Source: Bacillus alkalicellulosilyticus
Lineage (GTDB): Bacteria; Bacillota; Bacilli; Bacillales; Bacillaceae_F
Assembly: GCF_002019795.1 (NCBI RefSeq)
Contig: NZ_KV917381.1
Span: forward strand, 3,070,068 to 3,134,067
Direction: 5' to 3'
Length of the DNA stretch: 64,000 nucleotides
Shown here: in pieces, positions 17,429-29,602 of the stretch
Position numbering within the stretch: position 1 is the first letter of the stretch
How the letters are laid out: each line of letters starts with the position of its first letter
Program-made: the position numbers and the translations under genes
Notes under the pieces: generated by a model
What the model was told of the DNA's origin: nothing
Database searches by the model: none
The model's input: only the letters and a program-made list of their open reading frames with translations

Positions 17429-18559
17429 TTACTTTACTTCTTCATTATCAGTATATTGGTAACCGTCGATATACTCATTATCTTCGGTTGCAAACTGCTC
17501 TTCTTCTTCAACTAAGAGCCCGAGCTCTCTTGCTTCCGTTTCACTCTTTATGTCAATTTTCCAGCCTGTTAGCTTGGCTGCTAACCTTGCGTTTTGCCCT
17601 CTTTTTCCTATCGCTAGTGACAGTTGATAATCTGGAACTATGACTTGTGTCATTTTCTCAGCTTCATTAACGTTCACCTTCACAACCTTTGAAGGACTTA
17701 ACGCATTTGCCACATAGACAACTGGGTCATCTGACCATTGGACAATATCAATTTTTTCACCTTTAAGTTCATTTACAATCGTTTGAACACGTTGTCCCTT
17801 TGGACCAACACAAGCACCTACTGGATCTACTTCTTGCTCATCTGAGTAGACAGCAATTTTGGAACGGTCTCCCGCTTCCCTTGCTACCGATTTAATTTCT
17901 ACAGTTCCATCATATATTTCTGGAACTTCTAATTCAAATAAGCGTTTTAATAAACCGGGATGTGTACGTGAAATTAGAATTTGAGGTCCTTTAGTTGTTT
18001 TTTCTACTTTTGTAATAAAGGCTTTAATGCGGTCATTATGTTTATATTGTTCATTCGGCATTTGCTCATTTAAAGGTAGTAATGCTTCTACCTTCCCTAA
18101 ATCAACATAAATAAAACGACTATCTTGACGTTGGACAATTCCAGTCATGATATCTTCTTCACGGTCAATAAAATCCGAATAAATAATGCCGCGTTCTGCT
18201 TCACGAACCCGCTGAGTCACAACTTGCTTTGCAGTTTGTGCTGCGATTCTCCCGAAATCTTTTGGTGTGACTTCAATTTCAACAACATCATCAACTTGGA
18301 AGTTAGGATTCATTTTCTTAGCTTTGTCTTCAGAAATTTCAAGACGTGAATCAAACACTTCCTCTACCACTGTTTTTCTTGCAAATACACGAATGCTTCC
18401 TGAGTCACGATTAATATCAACTCGAACATTTTGTGCTTGATTAAAGTTTCGCTTATACCCTGAAATTAGCGCTGCCTCTATAGCTTCGATAATAACTTCC
18501 TTACTTATTCCCTTTTGTTTTTCTAATGATGTTAAAGCGTCCATAAAATCAGTATTCAT
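17429..18559 (-). CDS. nusA: Transcription termination/antitermination protein NusA
   Basis: RNA polymerase-associated factor that promotes pausing and intrinsic termination. The 376 residues cover the N-terminal polymerase-binding domain (1-125), an S1 domain (about 135-200) and two KH domains (about 205-345), followed by a short acidic tail. As in other Firmicutes there are no C-terminal acidic repeats of the E. coli type. It follows rimP after 20 bases. Confidence 0.98.
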   Translation of the reverse strand: MNTDFMDALTSLEKQKGISKEVIIEAIEAALISGYKRNFNQAQNVRVDINRDSGSIRVFARKTVVEEVFDSRLEISEDKAKKMNPNFQVDDVVEIEVTPKDFGRIAAQTAKQVVTQRVREAERGIIYSDFIDREEDIMTGIVQRQDSRFIYVDLGKVEALLPLNEQMPNEQYKHNDRIKAFITKVEKTTKGPQILISRTHPGLLKRLFELEVPEIYDGTVEIKSVAREAGDRSKIAVYSDEQEVDPVGACVGPKGQRVQTIVNELKGEKIDIVQWSDDPVVYVANALSPSKVVKVNVNEAEKMTQVIVPDYQLSLAIGKRGQNARLAAKLTGWKIDIKSETEARELGLLVEEEEQFATEDNEYIDGYQYTDNEEVK

Positions 18560-18579
18560 GGTACGATTCCCCCTTTCAT

Positions 18580-19047
18580 TTAAAAGACAATGGCCAATCT
18601 TGCACTTGCCATTTTTTCATGCGGTATTGTTACTGCTTTTTTGCGAGTTTTAATTTTAACTTCTATGATTAATTCCTTGCCGTCAAAGCTTAACAATACA
18701 CCTTCAAATGCTTTTTCCCCATCGATTGGTTCATATGTAGTAACATAAACATTTTTCCCCACAGATTTATGAAGATCTTTTTCATTTTTTAAAGGTCTTT
18801 CCGCACCAGGTGACGATACCTCTAGAAAATAAGCTTGTTTTATTGGGTCGGTTTCATCTAGCTTTTCACTTAATTGTTCACTCACTTTACCACACTCTTC
18901 AATATCCACACCGTTGTCCGAGTCAATATACACACGCAAAAACCAGTTTTTTCCTTCTTTTGTATATTCTATATCAACAAGTTCTAGCTGTAGGTCAGCT
19001 AAAATCGGACTGACAAGTTGTTCTGTGATTTCCTTAACTTTACTCAT
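18580..19047 (-). CDS. rimP: Ribosome maturation factor RimP
   Basis: Needed for 30S subunit maturation. I start at the ATG at 19047 (155 residues, [12 protein letters not shown]), which has AAAGGAGG seven bases upstream. An in-frame extension to 19143 would add 32 residues that cross the polC terminator hairpin and have no family support. The protein has the two-domain RimP organisation, with [13 protein letters not shown] near residue 75. It is the first gene of the rimP-nusA-infB operon. Confidence 0.96.
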   Translation of the reverse strand: MSKVKEITEQLVSPILADLQLELVDIEYTKEGKNWFLRVYIDSDNGVDIEECGKVSEQLSEKLDETDPIKQAYFLEVSSPGAERPLKNEKDLHKSVGKNVYVTTYEPIDGEKAFEGVLLSFDGKELIIEVKIKTRKKAVTIPHEKMASARLAIVF

Positions 19048-19124
19048 AGGAATACCTCCTTTTCCGTTAGGTGCTTTATCACCTATCCAACCGTATGCTA
19101 TTAATACAAGCATTAAGGAATAAG

Positions 19125-19148
19125 AAAGAGTGGGTTTCCCCACTCTTT
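19125..19148 (-). terminator. Intrinsic terminator after polC
   Basis: AAAGAGTGGG (19125-19134) pairs with CCCACTCTTT (19139-19148) around a four-base loop; the minus-strand RNA continues TTTCTTATTCC. It lies between polC and rimP and separates the DNA polymerase transcript from the nusA operon. Confidence 0.8.
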
Positions 19149-19217
19149 TCCGTTCGTATTCAAAGTATTACCATAAAAACAATATCATACTCTTCCAGGA
19201 ATTGCAACAAAACGGGC

Positions 19218-19246
19218 TTGACAAGAATGATTCTGACGCGTATTTT
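19218..19246 (+). promoter_or_regulatory. Predicted antisense promoter facing polC
   Basis: On the plus strand, a perfect TTGACA (19218-19223) is followed after exactly 17 bases by TATTTT (19241-19246). It points into the 3' end of polC from the opposite side. There is no plus-strand gene downstream, so any transcript would be antisense to polC. Confidence 0.35.
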
Positions 19247-19254
19247 CCGTATTT

Positions 19255-22200
19255 TTAGAAGAGAGAGAGTTGGTTTGAATCTGGTAATCCTTCTAAGCAT
19301 CCATGTTGGTCTAAATTTTCTAACACTGTTTTTGTGATTTTACTTCGTTGTTGTAAATCTTCCTTTGATAAAAACTCTTGCTCGGTCTTTGCATTGACTA
19401 TATTTATTGCTGCATTGGTTCCTACACCAGTTAAAGCGTTAAACGGCGGAATTAAAGCATTGCCATCAATGAGGAATTCCGTAGCGCTCGAGCGATATAA
19501 ATCGACCTTTTTAAAAGAATAGCCACGTTCTACCATTTCTAACGATAACTCAAGAACGGTTAATAAGTTCTTTTCTTTTGGAGAGGCTTCTAACCCCTTT
19601 GCGTTAATTTCTTCAATTTTGGCTTTAATTGTACTTGATCCTTTAATCATTGTGTCCAAGTCAAAATCATCGGCCCGAACCGTGAAGTACGCTGCATAAT
19701 ATAAAAGCGGGAAATGCACTTTGAAATAAGCAATCCGAACAGCCATTAAGACATACGCCGCCGCATGGGCTTTCGGGAACATGTACTTAATTTTCATACA
19801 TGAGCCAATATACCAATCAGGCACATCATTCTTTTTCATTTCCTCGATCCACTCTTCTTGGAGACCTTTTCCTTTACGAACAAATTCCATAATTTTAAAA
19901 GCGAGTGATGGCTCTAGGCCTTTGTATATTAAATATACCATGATGTCATCACGACAACCAATTACATCTTTTAGTTCACAAGTTCCATCGTAAATTAATT
20001 CGTTCGCATTGTTCAACCAAACGTCAGTACCATGAGAAAGACCAGAAATTTGGACTAACTCTGAAAACGTACTTGGTTTTGTTTCTTCTAACATTTGCCT
20101 TACGAAACGCGTACCGAATTCAGGAATTCCTAATGTTCCTGTTTTACACATGATTTGTTCTTCGGTTACGCCTAACACGTCAGGACCAGAGAAGATTTTC
20201 ATAACTTCCTTGTCATCGGTTGGAATTGTTTTAGGGTCAATGCCACTTAAGTCTTGAAGCATACGAATGACGGTTGGATCATCGTGTCCAAGAATATCGA
20301 GTTTCAGTAAATTATCATGAATCGAGTGGAAGTCAAAATGAGTTGTTTTCCACTCTGAATTTTTATCATCGGCTGGGAACTGAATTGGACAAAAGTCATG
20401 AATGTCCATGTAATCAGGAACAACGATGATACCACCTGGATGCTGTCCCGTTGTTCGCTTCACTCCTGTACAACCCGAAGCTAAGCGATCAATTTCAGCA
20501 GAGCGCATGTGCAAACTATGGTCATTTTGATATCCCTTTACATATCCAAAAGCCGTTTTATCGGCAACGGTCCCGATCGTTCCTGCTCGATAAACAAACT
20601 CTTCACCAAATAACTCTTTTGTGTAGTTATGTGCTCGAGGTTGATATTCGCCAGAGAAGTTTAAATCGATATCAGGAACTTTATCTCCTTTAAATCCTAA
20701 GAACGTTTCAAATGGGATGTCTTGTCCATCTTTAATATACGGTGTTCCACATTCTGTACAATCTTTATCAGGTAAATCATAGCCTGACCCTACCGAACCA
20801 TCATTGAAAAAGTAAGAATGATGGCATTCCGGACACACATAATGCGGAGGTAAGGGATTCACTTCGGTAATTTCTGTCATCGTAGCGACGAAAGACGAAC
20901 CAACGGAACCACGAGACCCTACGAGATAACCATCTATCAACGATTTCTTTACTAGTTTGTGAGAAATTAGATAGATAACGGCAAATCCATGACCAATGAT
21001 ACTATTTAATTCTTTTTCTAATCGTGCTTCCACAAGCTCCGGAAGTTCTTCTCCGTATATGCTTCTCGCACGGTCGTAACTCATTTGCCTTATTTCCTCA
21101 TCCGCCCCTTCAATTTTAGGGGTGTATAAGTCATCTGGGATGGGTTGAATCTCTTCAATCATATCAGCAATTTGGTTTGGTGCTGTTACGACAACTTCTT
21201 TCTGCTTATCCTCTGGTAAAAACGAAAAGCATTCTAGCATTTCATCAGTTGTTCGGAAATGAACCTCTGGTAATGTCTGTTTATTTAACGGATTTGCTCC
21301 CCCTTGGGAGGCAACTAATATTTTTCGGTAAATATGGTCATTCGGCTCTAAATAGTGAGCATTACCCGTTGCTACTACTGGTTTTTCTAGTTTTTCTCCA
21401 AGCTTTACGATATTCTCGAGAATTTGTTGAATATGAACTTCATCTTTCACTAGCTCTCTTTCAATAAGATGAACGTAGTTGGATGGAGGCTGAATTTCTA
21501 AATAATCATAAAACTTAGCGATTTCCTCGACTTCTTCAGGAGACTTTTGCATCATCCCTTCGAATACTTCTCCTTTATCACAACCTGACCCAACAAGAAG
21601 GCCTTCTCGATGCTTTTGTAAAAGAGACCTTGGTATTCTTGGATTTCTAAAGAAATAATTAAGATGAGATTGAGAGATAAGCTTGTACAAGTTTTTTAAC
21701 CCTTCTTGGGTTTGTGCAAAAATAATACAGTGGGAAGGTCGTTGCCGCTGAAAATCTCCTTTTCCCATGTTATCATTCAGCTGGTTATGGTTGGTCACGC
21801 CTCGTTCAATCGCATCCTTGACCATTTTCCACAATAAAAATCCTGTGGCTTCGGCATCATAGATAGCTCGGTGATGACTGACTAGTTCGATATCAAACTT
21901 TTTACATAGCGTATTTAAACGATGATTTTTCAACTCGGGATATAAGAAACGTCCAAGCTCTAACGTATCTATGACTGGATTGGTGGCATCACCTAGTCCA
22001 ATATTCCGATAGCCCACATTGATAAAGCCCATATCAAAGCTAGCGTTATGAGCGACAAGTGTGGCATCACCAGCAAATTGATGGAAGTCTCGTAACACTC
22101 CTTCAATTTCAGGAGCTCCTTGTACCATATCATCGGTTATTCCTGTTAATTCAATAATGATTTTAGATAACGGTTCATGTGGGTCTGCAAAGGATTCAAA

Positions 22201-23547
22201 ACGGTCAATGATTTCTCCGTTTTTAATTTTAACAGCGGCCAACTCAATAATTTTATTGTAAACCGCTGATAATCCTGTAGTTTCCACGTCAAACACTACA
22301 TAGGTTTCATCAAAAAGCTCACGGTCGGTATCGTTATATGCTATTGGAACACCATCGTCTACTAGATTCGCTTCAACCCCGTAAAGCATTTTTATGTTAT
22401 TTTTTTTACTAGCTGAATAGGCTTCAGGAAAGGCTTGTACAGCTGTGTGATCTGTAACAGCTATCGCTTTATGTCCCCATTTGCTCGCTTGTTGAACATA
22501 CCTTCCTATGTTTGTAATCCCATCCATTTGACTCATTGTTGTATGCAAGTGAAGCTCGACCCGTTTTTCCCCATCTGGAGCTTGGTCTACTCTCGTTATC
22601 GCCGCAACTTCATTGATATCGTTTGCGATCATGACTAAATCTCTTACAAACGTATCATTTTGAACGCCACCTCGGACTTTAACCCACATTCCTTTTTTGA
22701 CAGCTTGTAATAATGGGATATCTTCTTTATCTCTTGAAAATACTTTGACTAAGATAGAGTCGGTATAATCGGTAATTTTAAAGGTTAATAGAGTTCTTCC
22801 ACTTCGAAGTTCTCTTGTTTCCGCATCAAAAATAAAGCCTTGCACGGTAATTCTACGTTCTTCATCTTCAATCGTTTCTAAGAAAACGGGCTCATCCTTT
22901 ATGGCATAACCAATCATAAGTGGAGCATTACTCTCACCCACTTGTTTTTCCGCCTTCTTCTTCTCTATAATTGCTTCTACTACCTTCGAATGGTCTTCCT
23001 GAGCTCTTTTTTCAATAAATTGTTCAAACTCTTGTTTTGACTCTTTAATTGCTATCTCTAATTGTGGTAAGGAAAATCCAAATTTACGCATTGAGGTCGA
23101 TAATGGCTCTTGTAATTTACGCTTTACGGCCATCGCTTCTGTTTCATTGCGTGCTTCAATGACTAAAGAGCGGCCTTGTAATTGTGGTGTTTGATTTTCT
23201 AGCATTCCTTTTATACCACCTGAGATTCCATTCATCTCGGCTAACCAAAGCGGCCAATACTCTTTGATAATCTCATCGCTTAACGTATCTGATGATAAAG
23301 AAAAAGAACAGGTAACTGTCGCGATATGAGTGAAGGCTTGTTTTAGTTTTTCATAAAATAGTTGGTATACCGCTGCTGGAATTGTTCGTTCTAGATGGAA
23401 TTCAAAATGCCAACTTTTTTGCTCTTTGTTAATGGAAAGCTTATTTATTTTCGCATCGGTAAAAAAATGGTCCACATCAGTTGGAATAACGATTTGCTGC
23501 AGAAGAAGTTGAAATCGTTCTTGTCGTATCTGGTCGTCTAGGCTCAT
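19255..23547 (-). CDS. polC: DNA polymerase III PolC-type alpha subunit
   Basis: The replicative polymerase of low-GC Gram-positives, with built-in proofreading. I start at the ATG at 23547 (1430 residues; B. subtilis has about 1437), which follows GGGGGAG; the longer frame would run through the terminator hairpin behind proS. Order of domains: N-terminal and OB-fold region, PHP domain starting [11 protein letters not shown] (about residue 335) and interrupted by a DnaQ-like exonuclease with DVETTG (about residue 422), then the C-family polymerase core with a cysteine-containing zinc-finger-like segment (CPECHH...CTEC, about 907-935). All parts appear intact. Confidence 0.98.
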   Translation of the reverse strand: MSLDDQIRQERFQLLLQQIVIPTDVDHFFTDAKINKLSINKEQKSWHFEFHLERTIPAAVYQLFYEKLKQAFTHIATVTCSFSLSSDTLSDEIIKEYWPLWLAEMNGISGGIKGMLENQTPQLQGRSLVIEARNETEAMAVKRKLQEPLSTSMRKFGFSLPQLEIAIKESKQEFEQFIEKRAQEDHSKVVEAIIEKKKAEKQVGESNAPLMIGYAIKDEPVFLETIEDEERRITVQGFIFDAETRELRSGRTLLTFKITDYTDSILVKVFSRDKEDIPLLQAVKKGMWVKVRGGVQNDTFVRDLVMIANDINEVAAITRVDQAPDGEKRVELHLHTTMSQMDGITNIGRYVQQASKWGHKAIAVTDHTAVQAFPEAYSASKKNNIKMLYGVEANLVDDGVPIAYNDTDRELFDETYVVFDVETTGLSAVYNKIIELAAVKIKNGEIIDRFESFADPHEPLSKIIIELTGITDDMVQGAPEIEGVLRDFHQFAGDATLVAHNASFDMGFINVGYRNIGLGDATNPVIDTLELGRFLYPELKNHRLNTLCKKFDIELVSHHRAIYDAEATGFLLWKMVKDAIERGVTNHNQLNDNMGKGDFQRQRPSHCIIFAQTQEGLKNLYKLISQSHLNYFFRNPRIPRSLLQKHREGLLVGSGCDKGEVFEGMMQKSPEEVEEIAKFYDYLEIQPPSNYVHLIERELVKDEVHIQQILENIVKLGEKLEKPVVATGNAHYLEPNDHIYRKILVASQGGANPLNKQTLPEVHFRTTDEMLECFSFLPEDKQKEVVVTAPNQIADMIEEIQPIPDDLYTPKIEGADEEIRQMSYDRARSIYGEELPELVEARLEKELNSIIGHGFAVIYLISHKLVKKSLIDGYLVGSRGSVGSSFVATMTEITEVNPLPPHYVCPECHHSYFFNDGSVGSGYDLPDKDCTECGTPYIKDGQDIPFETFLGFKGDKVPDIDLNFSGEYQPRAHNYTKELFGEEFVYRAGTIGTVADKTAFGYVKGYQNDHSLHMRSAEIDRLASGCTGVKRTTGQHPGGIIVVPDYMDIHDFCPIQFPADDKNSEWKTTHFDFHSIHDNLLKLDILGHDDPTVIRMLQDLSGIDPKTIPTDDKEVMKIFSGPDVLGVTEEQIMCKTGTLGIPEFGTRFVRQMLEETKPSTFSELVQISGLSHGTDVWLNNANELIYDGTCELKDVIGCRDDIMVYLIYKGLEPSLAFKIMEFVRKGKGLQEEWIEEMKKNDVPDWYIGSCMKIKYMFPKAHAAAYVLMAVRIAYFKVHFPLLYYAAYFTVRADDFDLDTMIKGSSTIKAKIEEINAKGLEASPKEKNLLTVLELSLEMVERGYSFKKVDLYRSSATEFLIDGNALIPPFNALTGVGTNAAINIVNAKTEQEFLSKEDLQQRSKITKTVLENLDQHGCLEGLPDSNQLSLF

Positions 23548-23578
23548 CGGTCTCCCCCCTATCAATAATAAATACAAT

Positions 23579-23624
23579 GTGGGTACCCAAAAAGGAGATA
23601 TGTACACACTTTTTGGGCACCCAC
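23579..23624 (-). terminator. Long terminator hairpin between proS and polC
   Basis: A 16-base arm (23579-23594) pairs with 23609-23624 with one mismatch around a 14-base loop; a U-rich sequence follows on the minus strand. It lies 26 bases beyond the proS stop and 32 bases before the polC start. Confidence 0.78.
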
Positions 23625-23649
23625 TGACTTTTTTACTAAAAGTTCTACT

Positions 23650-25353
23650 CTACTTACGTTCTCTAACTAATTCTACAAGTTTTTGCGGAAGGTCTGCAAC
23701 AGCAACTTCAATCATTTCTCCTGTCGAACGTAGCTTCACTTCAACGATTTGTTCAGCAGCTTTTTTTCCAACGCCGATGCGAACAGGAATACCGATAAGG
23801 TCACTATCTTTGAACTTTACCCCAGCCCGCTCAGTTCTATCATCAAATAACACGTCGTATCCTAATTGCTTTAAGTCTGTGTATAGTCGTTCAGATAATT
23901 GACTTTGTTCCTCGTCCTTCATATTAATGCCGATGAGGTGAATATCAAAAGGTGATACTTCAGCTGGCCAAACGAGTCCATTTTCATCATGACGTTGCTC
24001 AACAATAGCTGCCACTGTGCGTGAAACACCAATTCCGTAACAACCCATAATCATTGTTTGCGTCTTTCCGTTTTCATCAAGGAAACTTGCCCCTAATGCA
24101 TCACTATATTTTGTACCTAATTTAAAGACGTGCCCTACTTCAATGCCACGTGCAAATTTAATCGTTCCTTTTCCATCTGGTGAAGGGTCTCCCTCTTGAA
24201 TATTACGCAAATCAAAATAGCCTTCTACCGTAAAGTCTCTATCTGGATTTACTTGTGTGAAATGATATCCTTCTTCATTCGCACCGCAAATCCCATTTAC
24301 AATTGCTTTAACCGCATGGTCAGCAATGATACGAATCCCATCTGTTTTAATTGGGCCAATATATCCTGACTCACATTTCATAACCGATTTAATTTCTTCA
24401 GCCGAAGCAAGCTGAACTACAGCCCCACCAAGGCTATTTTTGACCTTGATTTCATTTAACTCATGGTCTCCACGTACCAAGACGAGAACAGGCTCATCTC
24501 CCATGAAAAGGAGTGACTTGATAATTTTTCGTTTATCTACAGAGAAGAAGCTTGAAACTTCATCAATTGTTTTTGTATTAGGTGTTCCTACTTTTTCTAT
24601 CTCTTGAGGTGATTCTTTTTCTTTTCGATAAGTTACATTTACAGGTGCGATTTCAATGTTCGCTGCAAATGAGGAAGAATCTGAGTAAGCGATTGTATCT
24701 TCGCCAACTTCTGTTAATACCATAAATTCGTGTGTATCCGTTCCGCCAATAGCTCCTGAGTCCGCTTCTACTGCCCTAAAATCAAGGCCACAACGGGTGA
24801 AGATTCGGTTGTATGCATCATACATCGCTTGATAACTCGCATCTAGTCCTTCTTTGGTTGTATCAAATGAGTATGCGTCCTTCATGATAAATTCACGTGA
24901 GCGTAAGACACCAAAGCGAGGTCTTCTCTCATCTCTAAATTTTGTTTGGATCTGATATAAATTAATAGGGAGTTTTTTGTACGATTTGACATCATCCCTA
25001 ACTAAACTTGTAATCACTTCTTCGTGAGTTGCACCAAGAACAAAGTCGCGGTCATGACGGTCCTTTAATCTCATTAACTCAGGTCCGTATGCTTGAAGAC
25101 GCCCTGACTCTTCCCATAATTCAGCGGGTTGAATCGCAGGCATTAACACTTCTTGTGCACCAGTTGCGTCCATTTCCTCACGTACAATTTCTTCTACTTT
25201 TTTTAATACCCGTTTTCCCAACGGTAGATAAGAATAAATTCCTGATGCCGTTTGGCGAATAAGTCCAGCTCTTAACATAAGCTGGTGACTTGCTATTTCA
25301 GCATCTGCAGGAACATCCCTTAATGTCGGGATCATGTAAAGACTTTGTCTCAT
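23650..25353 (-). CDS. proS: Prolyl-tRNA synthetase, bacterial type
   Basis: Class II aminoacyl-tRNA synthetase that charges tRNA-Pro. The 567 residues match the bacterial type, with the class II catalytic core (motif 2 region [17 protein letters not shown], about residues 137-153), a YbaK-like editing domain inserted in the middle (about 225-390), motif 3 (GCYGIGVSR, about 432) and a C-terminal anticodon-binding domain. It follows rasP after 18 bases. I see no T-box leader, which the short spacing would not allow. Confidence 0.98.
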   Translation of the reverse strand: MRQSLYMIPTLRDVPADAEIASHQLMLRAGLIRQTASGIYSYLPLGKRVLKKVEEIVREEMDATGAQEVLMPAIQPAELWEESGRLQAYGPELMRLKDRHDRDFVLGATHEEVITSLVRDDVKSYKKLPINLYQIQTKFRDERRPRFGVLRSREFIMKDAYSFDTTKEGLDASYQAMYDAYNRIFTRCGLDFRAVEADSGAIGGTDTHEFMVLTEVGEDTIAYSDSSSFAANIEIAPVNVTYRKEKESPQEIEKVGTPNTKTIDEVSSFFSVDKRKIIKSLLFMGDEPVLVLVRGDHELNEIKVKNSLGGAVVQLASAEEIKSVMKCESGYIGPIKTDGIRIIADHAVKAIVNGICGANEEGYHFTQVNPDRDFTVEGYFDLRNIQEGDPSPDGKGTIKFARGIEVGHVFKLGTKYSDALGASFLDENGKTQTMIMGCYGIGVSRTVAAIVEQRHDENGLVWPAEVSPFDIHLIGINMKDEEQSQLSERLYTDLKQLGYDVLFDDRTERAGVKFKDSDLIGIPVRIGVGKKAAEQIVEVKLRSTGEMIEVAVADLPQKLVELVRERK

Positions 25354-25371
25354 TTTTTGCCCCTTCTTTCA

Positions 25372-26625
25372 CTACATAAAAAATTTATTAATATCATTCC
25401 ACGTCACCACTAGCATTAATAGCATTAATAACGCGAATCCAATAAAATGAATTAAACCTTCTTTTTGTGGATCAATTGGCTTACCTCTAACGGCTTCAAC
25501 ACCGATAAATAATAACCTTCCTCCATCTAAAGCTGGTAATGGTAATAAGTTAATAATTCCTAAGTTGACGCTAAGTACAGCAGCCCACCTCATTAATACC
25601 AAAATCCCCATATCAGCAGCTTGGCCCGTATAATTATAGATTCCTACTGGACCTGCTAAATCATCAAGGCTAAACTGGCCGGCTACTAACTGGCCTAAAG
25701 CTGTAAAGATTAACACGGTAAAGTTATATGTTTCAACGACTCCATATTTGAGAGAACCGAAAAAAGAAAACTCTGTCGGTTGCCCGATCCCAATAAACCC
25801 TTCTGTTTGACCTTCTTGGTTCAATCGTTCTTGTGGAGTAACAGGTACTTGTATTCTCTGTCCGGCTCTTTCGATTTCAAATAAAAGCTCCTGCTTAGGA
25901 TGTGCTTGTATAATCGCTGTAAGCTCCGTCCACTTTTCTACACTGTGGCCACCAATTGCAACGACCATATCATTTTCCTGTAATCCTGCTTCAAACGCTG
26001 CTCCTTCTGGACTAACCATTCCCACTTCTGCTCGGTCGACAGGCGTACCTGCAATAAATGCAAAGCAAGTGAGTATAATAGCAGCCAATAAAAAATTCAT
26101 CAAAGGACCAGCAAAAATGGCAAGCGCACGTTGTGGAATGCTTTTTGAGCCGAATTGTCGATTTAAAGGCGCGATTTGTGTCGCTTCTTCATCGTAAATG
26201 ATTTCAGCTCGTTCATCAACAGCATATGTTACCAAATCATCATCAACATACGCCCTAATCACTAAATCCTTTTCAAGGTCAATTCGTTCTATACTTACAA
26301 TTTTTGCTTCTGGGTGTTTCGTTTTATTGTTTACAATCATTTTTGACACTTTATTTGTCTCATTAAAGATAAGACCAATATCGTATCCTGGCTTAATATG
26401 AACCGTTTCCGGGTCTTCTCCAGCCATTCTTACAAATCCACCTAATGGTAATAGACGGATTGTATACACTGTTTCATCTCTCTTAAAGGAGAATACCTTA
26501 GGTCCGAATCCAATGGCAAACTCTCTACATAAAATTCCTGCTCGTTTTGCAAAATAGAGGTGCCCCCATTCATGAACGAAAACAAGCAGACCAAAAATAA
26601 TTATGATTGATAGTAAAGTATTCAC
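25372..26625 (-). CDS. rasP: RIP metalloprotease RasP (site-2 protease)
   Basis: Intramembrane zinc protease that cuts transmembrane segments such as anti-sigma factors and signal peptide remnants. The 417-residue protein has the HEWGH motif at 18-22 in the first membrane helix, a PDZ domain (about residues 195-275), a later membrane helix with the ALDGGRL motif (about 363) giving the third zinc ligand, and a final C-terminal helix. It lies between dxr and proS, as in B. subtilis (rasP, also called rseP or yluC). Confidence 0.96.
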   Translation of the reverse strand: MNTLLSIIIIFGLLVFVHEWGHLYFAKRAGILCREFAIGFGPKVFSFKRDETVYTIRLLPLGGFVRMAGEDPETVHIKPGYDIGLIFNETNKVSKMIVNNKTKHPEAKIVSIERIDLEKDLVIRAYVDDDLVTYAVDERAEIIYDEEATQIAPLNRQFGSKSIPQRALAIFAGPLMNFLLAAIILTCFAFIAGTPVDRAEVGMVSPEGAAFEAGLQENDMVVAIGGHSVEKWTELTAIIQAHPKQELLFEIERAGQRIQVPVTPQERLNQEGQTEGFIGIGQPTEFSFFGSLKYGVVETYNFTVLIFTALGQLVAGQFSLDDLAGPVGIYNYTGQAADMGILVLMRWAAVLSVNLGIINLLPLPALDGGRLLFIGVEAVRGKPIDPQKEGLIHFIGFALLMLLMLVVTWNDINKFFM

Positions 26626-26640
26626 TAGTTATCAACACCT

Positions 26641-27789
26641 TTATCGAATTAGTGAGGTTACATAAGCACGTGTTTCTTTGTCAATTGCTAGTATTTCTTC
26701 TAATGATGGCTGACTTATACTTTGATGTGAAGTCAAAGCATGTTCGATATATTTTTCGATATCCAGAAAAGTAATACTCCCCTCCAAAAATGAGGCAACA
26801 GCAACTTCATTGGCTGCATTTAATACGGTTGTCATCGTTCCACCTATTTTACCAGCCTCAAAAGCCAATGCCAAACAGCGATATCTTTCAAAATCTGGTT
26901 TTTCAAAATGAAGTTTTCCTATCTCCCATAAATTTAACCTTTCATTACTCGGGAGGTCTAGACGAGTTGGATGCGACAATGCATATTGAATTGGAACCTT
27001 CATATCCGGCGTTCCTAGCTGCGCGATCACACTTCCGTCAATAAATTCGACCATAGAGTGGATTATACTTTCTTTATGTAAGATAACTTCAATTTGGTTG
27101 TAAGGGAGGTTAAATAACCAATGAGCTTCAATCACCTCAAGACCTTTGTTCATCATCGTCGCTGAATCAATCGTAATTTTTGCCCCCATTGACCAATTTG
27201 GATGATTTAATGCTTCCTTTACCGTGACTTCCTGTAATTCTTCTCGACTTTTATCTCGAAAACTTCCTCCAGATGCTGTTAAGATAATCTTAGACAGCTT
27301 ATCCATTCGCTCTCCTTGTAAGCACTGATAAATTGCCGAGTGTTCACTATCAACAGGAAGAAGCTTCACTCCATATTTTACTGCGTTGTCCATGACAATA
27401 TGACCAGCAGTTACTAACGTTTCTTTATTGGCTATTGCGATTGTCTTTTTTTCAGCAATGGCTGCTAATGTCGGAACTAAACCGACACTTCCTATAACCG
27501 CATTTACTAAAATGTCAGCTTCATGAAAGGTTGCGACCTCTAATATACCTTCATCTCCGTATACGAGTTTAACGGTAGAAGGAACGTCCGTACGTATTTT
27601 TTCATAGTTTTCTTTTGAGATCACTGACACAATTTTAGGTTGAAACTCATGAATCTGTTGTAAGGCTAATTCCATATTGTTTCCAATAGACATTGCGACA
27701 AGCTTAAATTGTTCTGGATGTGTGCGGATTACATCCAACGTTTGAGTCCCTATTGACCCTGTAGCCCCAAGTAAGCTTATTTTATTCAA
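26641..27789 (-). CDS. dxr: 1-deoxy-D-xylulose 5-phosphate reductoisomerase
   Basis: Second step of the MEP pathway to isoprenoids, here feeding undecaprenyl phosphate made with the neighbouring uppS. I choose the TTG at 27789 (382 residues) because GAGGGTGG lies a few bases upstream and the protein then starts [14 protein letters not shown] like its homologues; an upstream GTG adding three residues overlaps that binding site. The NADPH motif GATGSIG is at residues 8-14, and the metal-binding SEHSA segment is near residue 148. Confidence 0.95.
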   Translation of the reverse strand: MNKISLLGATGSIGTQTLDVIRTHPEQFKLVAMSIGNNMELALQQIHEFQPKIVSVISKENYEKIRTDVPSTVKLVYGDEGILEVATFHEADILVNAVIGSVGLVPTLAAIAEKKTIAIANKETLVTAGHIVMDNAVKYGVKLLPVDSEHSAIYQCLQGERMDKLSKIILTASGGSFRDKSREELQEVTVKEALNHPNWSMGAKITIDSATMMNKGLEVIEAHWLFNLPYNQIEVILHKESIIHSMVEFIDGSVIAQLGTPDMKVPIQYALSHPTRLDLPSNERLNLWEIGKLHFEKPDFERYRCLALAFEAGKIGGTMTTVLNAANEVAVASFLEGSITFLDIEKYIEHALTSHQSISQPSLEEILAIDKETRAYVTSLIR

Positions 27790-27946
27790 CGGTTCCACCC
27801 TCTGCTTTCTCTATTTATGTATTAATCCATTGCTGCTTATTTCCCCTTTAAATAACGCGTTGATTTTGGTCTCATCGTGGAAAATACTTATCTCTTTGTT
27901 TACCCTTTTCCAGTAATGAGCTCAAAACCAACAGAAGTTAGAGCAA

Positions 27947-28741
27947 TTAGATTAATTGTAATAAGTGCAATATTGGCATAACATAGATTAAACTATCAAA
28001 TCGGTCTAATATTCCTCCATGCCCTGGCAATAATGTGCCTGAATCCTTAACCGCATAATGTCTCTTTAATGCAGATTCTACTAGGTCACCAAGTTGTCCG
28101 AAAATCGATGCAACTAAAATGACTGAAAATAGTAATACATAAGAACTAAAAATTGGAAACACGAAGTGAAATACAACTCCAACTACCAATGCACAAATGA
28201 TTCCACCTATCGACCCTTCTATCGTCTTTTTAGGACTAATGTCAGGCCAAAGTTTTCGCTTTCCAAATGCTCTACCTGCAAAATAAGCTCCTGAATCTGT
28301 TGCCCAAATAATAAATAAGACAAAAAATACAAGTGCTAAGCCATTTTCAGCAGCTCTTGTCATGATTAAGTAATGGAATCCAAAGCCAACATAGACTGTA
28401 GACAATATCACAAAGCCTGCCTCATCAAAAGTGAACACATTCTTTGAAATAACGGTTACCATTAACAAAATTAAAATCATAAATATAAAAATTTCTACCT
28501 TAGATACATGAGATAAAAAAGTAAGGTCTACCCATGTTGTAGGAACTAATAATAACCACATCAAAAACAAGCTTAGAAAGCCAATTGGTGAAAGGGTTGG
28601 TATTTTTTTCATTTTTAATAGCTCAATCATGGCAACCGATGCTACAACAGCAATAAATAATGTAAACGGCAATCCACCTAATACAACCATACTTATAAAA
28701 ACAGTAGCACCAATAATTCCTGTTATGATTCGTTGCTTCAT
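27947..28741 (-). CDS. cdsA: Phosphatidate cytidylyltransferase
   Basis: Integral membrane enzyme that makes CDP-diacylglycerol from phosphatidate and CTP. I use the ATG at 28741 (264 residues), with AAGGAG eight bases before it. Multiple hydrophobic segments cover most of the length, and the C-terminal CDP-alcohol signature with KDSGTLLPGHGGILDRFDS (about residues 225-243) is complete. It lies 17 bases behind uppS. The gap of about 150 bases to dxr shows no clear hairpin or promoter. Confidence 0.96.
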   Translation of the reverse strand: MKQRIITGIIGATVFISMVVLGGLPFTLFIAVVASVAMIELLKMKKIPTLSPIGFLSLFLMWLLLVPTTWVDLTFLSHVSKVEIFIFMILILLMVTVISKNVFTFDEAGFVILSTVYVGFGFHYLIMTRAAENGLALVFFVLFIIWATDSGAYFAGRAFGKRKLWPDISPKKTIEGSIGGIICALVVGVVFHFVFPIFSSYVLLFSVILVASIFGQLGDLVESALKRHYAVKDSGTLLPGHGGILDRFDSLIYVMPILHLLQLI

Positions 28742-28758
28742 TACTCTCACTCCTTCCG

Positions 28759-29529
28759 TTACACGCCACCGTAGCGACGACCACGGTGTTGGTATTCCCG
28801 TATTGCTTCTTCAAAGTGAATTTCTGTAAAATCAGGCCACAGAACTTCTGTAAACCAAAATTCACTATAGGCTAATTGCCAAAGCATAAAGTTACTTAGC
28901 CTAATTTCTCCACTTGTTCGTATCAGCAAGTCTGGGTCGGGAAGTTGATTTGTCATTAAGTTATCTGCCATAAGGGTTTCATCGATTTGATCATACGTTA
29001 TCAAACCTTCTTGTACCTGCTTCGCCATTGTTTGCACGGCTTGAATGATTTCAGTACGTCCTCCATAATTCAAAGCAAAATTCAAGATTAACCCGGTATT
29101 TTCATTTGTTTTAGTAATTGCTGTTTCGACGGCACGCAACGTATGAGGTGGTAAATTTTCTTTGCTTCCCATTAACCGAACCTTTACATTTTCCTCCATT
29201 AAAACAGGCAATTCTTTTCCTAAAAACAATTCTGGTAATCTCATTAAAAAATCAACTTCAGCTTTTGGACGTTTCCAATTTTCCGTTGAAAATGCATAGA
29301 GGGTTAACGTTTCAATACCTAGTTCATTTGCTTTCCTAACAATTTTATTAATAACTTTCATGCCTTCTCGATGACCTGCAATTCTTGGTAGGCCCTTCTT
29401 TTTGGCCCACCTTCCGTTCCCATCCATAATGATGGCCACGTGTTTGGGAATGCTTACTAGTTCTAGTTCTTCAGAAGCATCTTTTTTCTTTCCAAACCCG
29501 TCTTTCCAATTTGAAAATTTCTCTAGCAT
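28759..29529 (-). CDS. uppS: Undecaprenyl diphosphate synthase
   Basis: cis-Prenyltransferase that makes the C55 lipid carrier for wall polymers. I place the start at the ATG at 29529 (256 residues), eight bases after GGAGG; the GTG at 29544 overlaps that binding site. The catalytic aspartate is D36 in MDGNGRWAKK (35-44), and RTSGEIRLSNF (about residue 205) matches the conserved C-terminal motif. Two tandem terminator-like hairpins upstream separate it from frr. Confidence 0.97.
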   Translation of the reverse strand: MLEKFSNWKDGFGKKKDASEELELVSIPKHVAIIMDGNGRWAKKKGLPRIAGHREGMKVINKIVRKANELGIETLTLYAFSTENWKRPKAEVDFLMRLPELFLGKELPVLMEENVKVRLMGSKENLPPHTLRAVETAITKTNENTGLILNFALNYGGRTEIIQAVQTMAKQVQEGLITYDQIDETLMADNLMTNQLPDPDLLIRTSGEIRLSNFMLWQLAYSEFWFTEVLWPDFTEIHFEEAIREYQHRGRRYGGV

Positions 29530-29572
29530 TTTTTTGTCCTCCACAATTCTACAATTAGCATTGTGATAATGA

Positions 29573-29591
29573 AAAACGGCAATGCCGTTTT
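29573..29591 (-). terminator. Bidirectional terminator hairpin between frr and uppS
   Basis: AAAACGGC (29573-29580) pairs with GCCGTTTT (29584-29591) around a three-base loop, with a T run on the plus side and a shorter U run on the minus side. It is the second of two hairpins in the 276-base gap. Confidence 0.65.
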
Positions 29592-29602
29592 TTTTTCAAA
29601 AA

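Noticed and set aside
18580-19143. Longer rimP with 187 residues
   Set aside because: The extension crosses the terminator of polC and has no ribosome binding site; the ATG at 19047 has an excellent one.
23548-23607. N-terminal extension of polC
   Set aside because: It reads through the terminator hairpin of proS; the ATG at 23547 follows GGGGGAG and gives the normal length.
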